From Ricordea florida (Eukaryota > Cnidaria > Anthozoa > Corallimorpharia > Ricordeidae), in contig OX453272.1 in assembly GCA_949710005.1 (NCBI GenBank), positions 7,743,633 through 7,807,632 on the forward strand: a DNA stretch of 64,000 nt. Reading direction: 5' to 3'. Shown piece by piece: positions 40,092 to 49,434 of the stretch (positions within the stretch are counted from its first letter, which is position 1; every line of letters begins with the position of its first letter). The notes under the pieces are model-generated. The model ran no database searches. It saw nothing but the letters and a program-made list of their open reading frames with translations, and had not been told where the DNA came from. A program made the position numbers and the translations under genes.

Positions 40092-43000
40092 TCACCAAAT
40101 TTGCCGTATATGGGCAAGAATTACTTTAACAGCCAACAAGAAGTGAACACAACCAGGTCCCAAGAAAAATATACATTTTAAATCTCAATGAATAGGATTT
40201 TTTATTTAGCCTCAAGTTTTCCCGTTTTGCTCCAGACAGCAATAACAATGAGACAGAGCAATTCCGTAAGAGTCATTTTAAGAAAAATGTCAGAACTGTC
40301 CTTTTTAGTTTACGAAGAAAAAAATTTGTTTTTTTTGTCAGTACGAAGACTTAGGCACTAAAATATTTTACCAGTAGAACAGAAAAAATAAATAAATTCG
40401 AATTTGAATAAGTCGTGTTCTGTAACACGAAGTTATTAGTGGAATGAATCATAAAAGTATATTATGTTACGAGACAGCATTTCCCGCCATTTACTTGCCA
40501 TTTCTCATGATCGTACTCGTTACATTTCAAGGTAACTTAAGGATTCTTTTCAACGAAAAAAACTGATTAAAACAGCTGCTAAACCACGTAGATTGAAAAC
40601 AACACTTTTGCCTGTTTATAATTTACGAGAGAAAATTTCTTTCCTCAAAAGGTGATTTTGAGTTTCTTATCGATATAAAGTGATAGTTTAAACGATGAAT
40701 TTCAAATTTCAATTGTGACATCGGTTCACTCTACATGTAAACAATTTAACGAGAAGAGAGAATCACGGTCAAAAAAAGCAACTCAGTCTAATTTGTCATC
40801 AGATTACACGCTTGAAATCAAACGATTCTCTTATTCTACTTGAAGAAACAGGAGGTAAGAAGGAAAAAGCCATTGTTATCTCCCTCTTTCACGAGTTTCA
40901 TCCAGGCAAATCTTTTCGTTGACCTGTTCAACCTGTTTAAAAGTTCTGTTCTTGTGGGTAACCAAGAGACCTCTTATGCTTTCTTGGGTAACTAATAAAC
41001 ACAAGTAAATCTAATTAAGGCAAACATTTTTGCTCTCAAAAGATAGATTCATAATGGCGGTTTTTAAAATCGTAACACGAAAGACAAATAATAGTTTTGT
41101 GTCTGTTAAGACTCGGTGACCAAAGGTTAGGTAAACAAGTCATTTGATCTACATTGCTAACATTTATTTTTCTTTTTGAAAGTATTCGAAAAGTATACGA
41201 AATGATAATGCATGATTGAAATATAAGCAAGACCCTTGTGTAAAGGCTGGGAAGCTTTGTGTAATAGAAATGAAAGAAAAAAAACAAAAAAAAAAAAACA
41301 GAAGGCCAAGCAGCTAGTAAAAAAACAAATACCATAGCTAAGTACTGTACAGACACATCGAAACCAAACAAGAAAACGCTGTAAACAAACCGCGTAAGAT
41401 ATCTTTAACATTTACTAGTCCGTCCATTATTTCCCGGTTCTGCGATTAATTATAAACAGCAAGCGACAAAACCAGCTTTTATTATATTTCTTTTCACAAG
41501 GATTTCGGCTTGGAAGCGTTTAAAATGACTTTCAGCTGCTTTGAGAATAAAACCGGTGGTTTACCAAGTTACTTAAACAACACTTTTTTTTGATCTCATG
41601 AACTTGCACAGCAAGAAAACAGCGATGGCAGGCTATATTTTGCATTTCAAACAGAGTAGAAAATTTCAATGATTTCGTTGATCGTGTTATTCAATAGCGT
41701 CCAGTTTCAACATGTTCAATTACGATAAGTAAGGCCATACTCTTGCCATAAATGGTATCAATTGAAGCCAAAATCGATGTGCCGAAAACTAAAAATAGTT
41801 TATTTTATCCAACGTTAACCTCCTCACTCTCAACTCGGAAAACACTGCCATCAAAATGAAAACAACAAACGACTGTCAACTCGAGGAGACACGCACCTGT
41901 CTCTCCAAAACAGCCAATCAGCTTCAAGATAACTGAGCTTCAAGCCAATCAAATAGGGGGCAACGTTTGACGCACGGACATGCGCATTTACCAACGCTTT
42001 GGGTGCGTCTCTGTCAACAGATATTGGTATGTAAATATACGAATAATATTTCCCAAAGTTTTTGATATCAGTATTCCCAACCACCACTGTTTTCTTGCAA
42101 ACGTCTTTGGTGGCCGTCCAGGAAAGGAAGGTAAGCGCACAGAATTCGAAATTTTCCTAGTTTCTCGACCGAATACGATATTTGAAAAATCAGACATTTT
42201 TCAATAATAAATTCCTGTTTCATACCGGTTGCTTAAGGCCTTGAAATACGATCTCTGATATAGAATCTCTAGATTCGACGTACTGCCAAATAAATGTGAG
42301 ATGATTTTGTAGAAAATTTTCTGTTTTGGTCCTTTTTGTTGTAGCGTTCGGTTTGAATAAAAAGTAGAATTTCTTAGTTTTAAACGATAAATGCAATTGA
42401 ATTAATATCCACTCTCATTCATCGTAATTTATTCAAGGAAGTGTTCTCTTCAATCCAAGATCGCATGCAAATTTGCTTTTAGACTACGAGTAATCTGTTT
42501 TTGTTCCTGAAATCCGCGCAACTGGAAAAGTTACTTTTTAATATGCAAATTAGGAAAAAAACGCGGGCGCGTTTCTCGAGGCTCACGGCTTCGTCGCTCG
42601 CTTTCTTTCATTTCCGTCGCAAGATAGGAAAAGAAAGAGACTCCTCGCAGTCTAATTTGTTTTCGATATCCACTTTTCGCAAAAATTTCAAGAAAAAAAA
42701 AGAAAGAAAATGAAACAAGAATCATGCTCGCAGTGCTGTATAAAGAAAGCGAAATTTTCATTAATTTTGCAGTGTTTAGTCTCCTGTGTGTTCTGAGATC
42801 AAGATATATGATGCTTCCATCTATAACTTTGATGGTTATCAGGTTATCGATTGGCTACTGATTTGAGGTTACCAAGTTAAACTCTCAGTTAAAAAAAATG
42901 ACATATCAATAAGATATCTAACTCCCTACTTCATCTCAGAAAGACCTTTATTGGTGCAGTCAATGGATTACCCCAAGATGTAAGATCATAAGATCACAGA

Positions 43001-43130
43001 AATTTGTCTAAACATTATAAGCATTATTGTTACTTCAGTGTCAGTAATGAGCTATTAATGTGAAAATACGATGGAAAACATCATAAACTTACAAATTCAT
43101 TAAGATTATTTTTGTTCCTTAGTGGAAAAC
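40092..43130. other. Intergenic between helical paralogues B and C
   Basis: After the B polyadenylation signal (40387-40392) there is no recognised gene. A possible untranslated first exon of C ends at a donor GGAAG|GTAAGC near 42130. The phrase CAGCCAATCAGCTTCAAGAT at about 41910 is followed by CTTCAAGCCAATCAA, a short degenerate duplication. Otherwise I see nothing. Confidence 0.5.
40387..40392 (+). terminator. Candidate polyadenylation signal, paralogue B
   Basis: AATAAA about 295 bases after the stop codon of the 169-aa helical protein. Confidence 0.5.
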
Positions 43131-43622
43131 ATGGCCGCTGTAGCACACGAAGGGGCCGGCGAACTGGCGACCCGTACCGAGAAGTTATCGATTAACTCCA
43201 TCGTCAATACCACAAAGCATTTAAAATCCCAGATCAGAGGCTTGGACAAGCAGTACGAGACGATGCAAGAACAGCTCGAGGACCTTCGGTACCTGCTGGA
43301 CGTAGTGCTTAAATGGGAGAGTGACTTCAAACACGTGGTGCGCTTTAGCCAAGGTGTCCCGCACATGCGTAACACGAAGGAGATCTGTTCCAACATCAGA
43401 ACCGCCATGATACCGAGTTCAGAGTTTGATCGCACAGTACAAATTCTAATCAAGGAGGGGGTACCAGGCTTTTCGAGGGTGACTGGGCTTTTTGACCAGC
43501 TGAAGTCGAGGCTTGATGAGAGAGCTCCGAACGCGAAGTTTTCCGAAGAAATGCGACAGCTACTCGGAGAATTGATCGGAACAATGTGCACCATAATGAA
43601 TTTATTTTACGATGAGGAATAA
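43131..43622 (+). CDS. Small helical protein, paralogue C (163 aa), unknown family
   Basis: Single coding exon; the ATG (MAAVAHEGAGELAT) is eight bases after a splice acceptor (TTCCTTAG). An upstream in-frame GTG is not needed. Residues 25-70 are coiled-coil-like. The core reads GVPHMRNTKEICSNI, then LIKEGVPGFSRVTGLFDQL and the end LLGELIGTMCTIMNLFYDEE. Layout and length match paralogue B. AATAAA at 43747-43752 follows 125 bases after the stop. Three diverged single-exon copies in 7.3 kb point to local duplication followed by strong divergence. Confidence 0.85.
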   Translation: MAAVAHEGAGELATRTEKLSINSIVNTTKHLKSQIRGLDKQYETMQEQLEDLRYLLDVVLKWESDFKHVVRFSQGVPHMRNTKEICSNIRTAMIPSSEFDRTVQILIKEGVPGFSRVTGLFDQLKSRLDERAPNAKFSEEMRQLLGELIGTMCTIMNLFYDEE

Positions 43623-43746
43623 TAGACCATTATAAACACTAAATAACTTTCTGTGAGATACCGTGATCATCCTTCTGTGTGGCATGAAAGTTAATTTACT
43701 TCACGATTTAAAGATGTCTAGTTCAACAGAACCTCACAGGATACAA

Positions 43747-43752
43747 AATAAA
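43747..43752 (+). terminator. Candidate polyadenylation signal, paralogue C
   Basis: AATAAA about 125 bases after the stop codon of the 163-aa helical protein. Confidence 0.5.
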
Positions 43753-44280
43753 GTTTATTCAAAATGCGAAACTTGAAAAAAACTGTCATAATATTGCGCT
43801 TGAATATTAGTTCATTATTTCTTGTTTCAAATAACTACGTAATACTGTTAAAAGACTGCAAGATGGTTAAAAAATATTTTTTATGAGCAGTAAACTGAGT
43901 ATTGCACATATATGAAGTACTGGTGGTGGCCCGCTAATGAAATTTCGTTATTCCATTATCCCAGTAAAAAAAAACTCTCATTGTTCCGGACAAAGTAATC
44001 AAGTATTTCAAATGAAGTCGTTATTTCGTTACTCCGCCCCACAAAATGGAATTATTCCATTACTCCAAAAAAAAAAAAAGTTCAGTTATTTTTACGCCAT
44101 TGTTCCTCATCACCCCATGAGTATTTCTATGCGAAGAATAAAGAATAATTATAATCATAAATTAAAGAAAGCTCAACAGGTTATTTTTGCATTCTGGAAT
44201 AAACTGTCATGAAATGCATGTTACTTTTGTGTGGATGACCGATTGAAAAAAACAGTGAGCAGTAACTGTCCCAGCAGTAA

Positions 44281-44532
44281 GGGACAGTTCACTTTTTATG
44301 AGGGAGGGGGGGTTGGTGTGATTCGGGAAGCCCCATTCAAAAATTGCATGACTCCCTCAGCTTGTCAATTTTTCACATGACTTCCCCAACCAAAAGAAAG
44401 AGTAGTCAATTCCGGATTAAAACATCAGTAAAAGTTATTGCTAAAATATTTCACGTGATCCCCCATTTTCCCTAATTTTTTTTTTTCGCATGACCCCCAA
44501 AATCCCACCACCCACGTGCTCTTCCTGTGACC
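44281..44532 (-). mobile_element. G-rich TIR element, copy 2 (reverse orientation)
   Basis: Matches 24919-25191: GTTCACTTTTTATGAGGG, GTGTGATTCGGGAAGCC, CTTGTCAATTTTTCACATGA, AAAATATTTCACGTGATCCC, CGCATGACCCCCAAAATCCC. It lies just upstream of the Rab gene and may contribute to its 5' flank. Confidence 0.7.
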
Positions 44533-44619
44533 TGAGATAATTACACTTTGTTTAGAATCCTCGTGATCGCTTCATTTGCGGGTAACGCAATCCATAGTAT
44601 TACCGCACACACACGAAAC

Positions 44620-47600
44620 ATGTCCAAGAATTACGATCATCTTTTCAGGCTTTTGCTGATCGGTGACAGTGGTGTCGGGAAGACATGCATTATACTTCGA
44701 TTCGCCGATGATACGTTCAATCCATGCTTCATCTCTACCATTGGAATCGACTTTAAAATCAAAACTCTGGAAGTCGGTAAGTGAATTTCTACTATTCACT
44801 GATTTGTACGTGTGCTTGACCAAGAATTTCATGCAACAAAATATCTACTTTTGGTTCTGGGTCATTTTGTTTATCAACGTAGATTATCAGTATTTTACAC
44901 TGCAATGCACTCTAGATTATGAAGTCATTCGTTTCGTGTTCTAGCGTGTTCGATGCTTCACTGGTCTAAACGGAACCAAGAATAGAACTGTTGCATGGCA
45001 CTGTGCGAATTTCCCAGCGTATTTATAAAATTGTTCGTTTACAAATAGGGTTTTTGAACGCCTCTTTTAAGACAGACAGTTTGCTCTTGTGAAGTTATGC
45101 AAAGCCATAATTTGTTAGTGGTTCCTCGTTTCATAGTGTGTGATCACGTCTGAACAACCAAAGGCTGTCAAATTTATTGCGCTAATAACCTTCCCTGCTT
45201 TTCAATTTCCTTGAAACCGGTCTCAGCTAAAATACTAATGTTTCTTCGATAAAAATCTCAGCAAAGTAAAATACTTTAATTGTATTTGGTTCAAGAATGA
45301 CCAAGAATGACATATTTAGACTATATTTTGTCCAAGTTAAGAATAAGTCAATTTGCACGCACGTCACTTCCGGTCACCAAAGATCATTATTTTAAACATA
45401 CAACGAAAGTTGAGTATTTTATTGCTTTTTTTTCTGTTTATTTTGCCAAAATATTACTGTTTCTTTAATTAATTATCAACTTTTGAGTTATGTTTGGTCA
45501 GTTTCATCGCTCCGTACATTGTGAAAAAATCTCTATTTCCTGAATAACAAAATTCTAAGAAAATGCTACCTAACCTACTCGGCTCATGTTGCCGGATATT
45601 TCTTCTTCCACAAATGGTAGGTAAATAAACAGAAAAATAGCTCCAGCCCTCTCTTGCCTTTTCCCGAAACTTGCCCTTTCAATAAACGTACGGTTTGCAA
45701 AAATAACCGGCCATTTTCAAATGAAAATCAACCAAGGAGTATTTGGAACTGGAGTTAGAACTGATTGCTTTCCACGTCTCGAAATGACAACTCATTTCCG
45801 GGAATGTCTGTTCATTTACAGAATTGTTCACATATTCTTTCAAATGACATGTCCATTTCTTTGATTGCCAAAAGATAAATCCATTCTGTAATTTGTATTT
45901 AAAACAAGGTTAAATCGTTCATTAGTTTGAATCCCACTGTGTAGTTCCAAACATTAAATGCCATATCCGTTAATAAACCGCTTTTTCTAAATCCCCGGCC
46001 ATATGTAGAATTCCCCTGTTTCTACAAACCATATATCAGTTTTCGGTGGCTGTTCGGTGCAAGGCAGGCTCACTCGAGCCACTCCCAAGATCCCTTATGA
46101 GGAGGAAGGTATTATAGTGTGATACACACCCTAGCACAAAAGGTTTGTCTGTATCTCTTATCACTACTGACCTTTTAGTATTACATGAGGGTCTCAATGG
46201 GGCAAAAAATTAGCCGTTAGGAGTAAATATTAAGAAATTTTAGCCGTTAGCCGTAAAAAATATTAACCGTTAGCCGTAAGACAGCCAAAAATATTTTAAA
46301 ACCGTTAGCCGTAAAACAGTCAAAAATGTTAACCGTTAGCCGTAAAACAGTAAAAAATATCAACCGTTAGCCGTAAAACAGTCAAAAATATTAACCGTTA
46401 GCCGTAAAAGTCACCACCCCATTGAGACCCTCTTACATGTTCAGTGCTCTGGCGTCCCAGTTCCCAGTCTTTGTTGATCGCTCGGTAAAGGGATGCCTGT
46501 GAGAGATTTACCATCATCCCTATTACATTTTCATGTCAACCACTGTACGAGCGCTTCGCATCCAATGGTCTTACACTTTTTCTCACCTCTCACTTAGGTG
46601 GTAAAATCATTAAACTGCAGATATGGGACACAGCCGGCCAGGAAAGGTAGGCTGGATTCGTTTTTAAGCAAACCTTATGTCAGGAGCCCAATCTTGATCC
46701 CAGGGTGGCTTTTCTTTGCGGTGGCCTTTTCCCTTCCACCCCAAGCCAGAAAAGCACCTTGGGATGGAGTTTGGTCGGGAACCAGGAGCCCCTCTGGAGC
46801 CTATTACGGGTAACAGGCTCTTATGTATATTCAGTAGCTTTCCAGCGAATTGTAACAGTGCGGGATTTGATCAATACATTTGCAGTGGGCATGGATCTTG
46901 AAATTAACAAATCGAATGTGGTTTAGCGTTGTCTGTCCTCTTATCGACAACGAGTACGCGTCATCACAGTGGTCAAAATGTTGTTTTTTTTTTGTTTTGT
47001 TGTTTTTTACCACAGTAGCAACGTTAAAAAACGTCAAAGAAAATGTTTTTTTTCTTCAGAGCGTGACCAAGATCGTGACACAAAGAAAGAGCAAGCGTTG
47101 TCTATAACATTCTCGCAATCTGATTGGTTTATTCCCCAAAATGAGCGTTTCTGATTGGCTATTGCTTTGCGTGACACATTGACGCGAGCAGCGTTGTCTA
47201 GACTCTTATCGACAACAGCAAATTAGCCAATCAGATTGCGAGATTAGAAGCAATTGTGGTAAAATTTGTAATTGAAACCGATAGATTCATTGGCCTATTA
47301 TGACTCAAGGTTCAACGGTAAAGTATCGATCGACTCAACCGCTTAGAAGGTGTAGTGTTATTTGCTACTAATCCTAGAGCTCTCAGTAGAGACCAACAAG
47401 TGACATCTCCCTACAATGTCAATACACCGTCAGTCCAAATGCTAATGAGAATTTAGAAGCTTATCAATTCAAGAATAATGAATTGCTTGTAAGTCATCAG
47501 TCTAACATCCGGGAATTGCGTATTCCCTATAGCACGAACTGCACCATGTAGGACGGTATTACAGAAACACAAGAGAGTATGAATTAAGTTATCTTACCTC

Positions 47601-48061
47601 GATTTCCTTCGAGAAATATTTTATGCAAAGATCATTAACCTCATGAAGTTTTCAGGTTCTACTCAATTACTACAGCGTGTTACCGCAGAGCAATGGGGAT
47701 CATGTTAGTGTATGACATTACAAGAGAAGCCACGTTCGGCAACATCAAAAACTGGATAAATTTGATTAAAGAGCATTCACATCACAGTGTGGCGAAGATT
47801 TTGGTGGCAAACAAGTGTGACCTGGAAGAGAAACGTCAGGTGACCAGGGAAAGAGGAGAGAGACTGGCGCGAGATCTCGGCGTTCGATATGTTGAAATTA
47901 GTGCGCTTTCCAGCGCGAATATAGAAAAAGCTTTTACGCTTTTGACACAGGACATTTGGGATAAGAAAGGCTCAGGATGTTCGAGTGAAACAGATGAAGA
48001 AGGAACGAGTGCGTTCAGAGATACAAAGAAATCTTCGGGTTTTTCTTGTAACTGTGGGTAA
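44620..48061 (+). CDS. Rab GTPase, Rab8/10/13-like, complete
   Basis: Small GTPase of membrane traffic, active on vesicles when GTP-bound. Exons: 44620-44776, 46598-46646, 47656-48061; the phases join to 203 codons plus stop. I chose the ATG of [20 protein letters not shown], the standard Rab8/10/13 start, over an in-frame ATG 72 bases upstream. G1 is GDSGVGKT (residues 15-22), switch I carries [12 protein letters not shown]3 is WDTAGQE (62-68) and G4 is NKCD (121-124). Oddities: G5 reads SAL (151-153) instead of SAK, the usual YYRGA motif after switch II reads CYRRA, and the protein ends SCNCG rather than a plain CC, CXC or CCX tail. These suggest a diverged lineage-specific paralogue. A candidate AATAAA lies at 48471-48476. 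Confidence 0.95.
44777..46597 (+). other. Rab intron 1 (1.8 kb)
   Basis: Holds the MITE with an internal minisatellite (46183-46439). Otherwise I see no exon or repeat; several short AT-rich runs only. Confidence 0.6.
46183..46439. mobile_element. MITE with an internal minisatellite
   Basis: Inverted ends GAGGGTCTCAATGGGG (46187-46202) and CCCCATTGAGACCCTC (46417-46432) enclose a run of about six imperfect copies of a 30-33-base unit containing AACCGTTAGCCGTAAAACAG and TCAAAAATATT. It lies in Rab intron 1. Confidence 0.85.
46925..47250. mobile_element. Possible foldback MITE in Rab intron 2
   Basis: GTTGTCTATAACATTCTCGC followed by AATCTGATTGG at about 47098 pairs with CCAATCAGATTGCGAGATTA at about 47226. 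CGTTGTCT with CTCTTATCGACAACG-like sequence also occurs at 46928 and 47190. The borders are unclear. Confidence 0.45.
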
Positions 48062-48829
48062 TAATTTTCCGAAAATTATGCCGCTGAGGATATAAAAACT
48101 ATCGTGTCGTGAATGGATTTAATATCACTGAACAAGCTTAACACCGCTCGTAATTTAGAAGATAAATAATCATTAATTTTCAACAGTTTCTTTGGTAGTG
48201 TTCGTGTGAGACATAGTATTATACCGAACACTTTGCAAACCAAGTTCGTTTTCACCGTTTATTCATTAACATTTTTCTTCACAATGTTAATCCACGTAAG
48301 ATGAATTATTATCTGGAAATTTTTGGGACACTTTTTATTTAATCTGATGGCTATCAAACAGGATGGGCAAATTAAATTGCTGACGAGGACTTTACCCAAG
48401 GCTCATTAGTAAACCTTTATAATCAACTTACAAGATAAGATGCGTTAAAAAAACCGTTACGTAAGAACCAAATAAACTTTAAATTTAGGGAAGGAAGCAC
48501 GGATTTACGGCACCAGCCGTTTCGTTAATTACTGAGAGCACGAGCACGAAGAGCGATGGTCCTAGTTGTTGATTCAACAAGGAAGCTTGAAGTGGAAGGA
48601 AAATGGTTGTTTGAGATTACATAACGGTAAAATGAGAATATGGTCTCCTGGCGAAAACACCATTAACTAACATAAATTTGGTTGGAAAATACAAACAAAT
48701 AAATCGGAAGTAATTAAAGAATACAGAGAAAAATTAATTGCATAATTTTTGGAAAAGGTTTAATTTTGGTAAAGATTTGCATCAGTATTTAAACGTGATT
48801 ACTAGGTCATTATTGACTTCCGTGAAACT
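48062..48829. other. Rab 3' UTR and intergenic
   Basis: No coding sequence recognised. The Rab polyadenylation signal is at about 48471. The stretch ends at the pogo-like MITE that precedes the Polinton-like element. Confidence 0.5.
48471..48476 (+). terminator. Candidate polyadenylation signal, Rab gene
   Basis: AATAAA about 410 bases after the Rab stop codon. Confidence 0.4.
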
Positions 48830-49009
48830 ACAGTTCAACCCGCTATCTCCAACTCTCAAGGGAAGCGAAAGACAGTTCGAGATGGGGGGGTTCAAGGTAA
48901 CCAATGGCAACGGTGACTGAAAAAACAATCCAAAGGAAATGAGTTTGAGTTCATGATGATAGCGGGGAGTTCGAGATAAGCGAGTTCCAGATAGCGAGGT
49001 TCCACTGTA
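48830..49009. mobile_element. pogo-like MITE (180 bp)
   Basis: TACAGTTCAACCCGCTATCT at the left and AGATAGCGAGGTTCCACTGTA at the right (20 of its bases shown: GATAGCGAGGTTCCACTGTA) form an imperfect inverted repeat with TA at each end, as expected for pogo/Tc1-type insertion. Inside, AACTCTCAAGGGAAGC faces GCGGGGAGTTCGAGATAAGC. Confidence 0.65.
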
Positions 49010-49061
49010 CGGTACTTTCAACGGTTGATGTGTAATTATGGGGATCCTGGCACATTTTATT

Positions 49062-49310
49062 ATTTCGATTTTATTTCGATTTTATTTCGATTTTATTTAA
49101 ATAATAAGGATTTTATAAACTGGACAATACGGGTCTCTTGCCGAAATTTCATAAATACTTCATCAAGCTCTCACCAAACCCTCACCAAACCTTCGCCAAA
49201 CCCCTATCAAGACCTAACCAAACCCAAACAAAACCATCAACAAACCCTAACAAAACCTTCATCAAACATTCCAGGTGTGGAGCGCAACAAACCCCTGTCA
49301 AACCATAGCT
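49062..49310. repeat. Low-complexity repeats at the left end of the Polinton-like element
   Basis: First, three copies of an 11-base unit (ATTTCGATTTT) at about 49062-49098. Then about 145 bases of degenerate ACCAAACCCT/ACAAAACC-type repeats with almost no G on this strand (49165-49310). TCCTGGCACA-TTTATT at 49047 and GCCTGGCACAATTTAATA at 49348 look like a diverged direct repeat around them. Polinton terminal inverted repeats often contain such sub-repeats, but the other terminus is outside the window, so I cannot show that this is the TIR. Confidence 0.5.
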
Positions 49311-49382
49311 AATATGTTACAAAATCGATGTGAATATGATACGCGGGCCTGGCACAATTTAATAAAAATTTAATAAAAATGA

Positions 49383-49390
49383 TTTAAAGA
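49383..49390 (+). promoter_or_regulatory. TTTAAAGA motif upstream of PolB
   Basis: TTTAAAGA, 44 bases before the PolB ATG. The spacing is longer than at the other genes (23-28). Confidence 0.5.
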
Positions 49391-49434
49391 AAGAAATAAT
49401 TATAATTTAATAAGAAGAAGAATTAATATACAAA

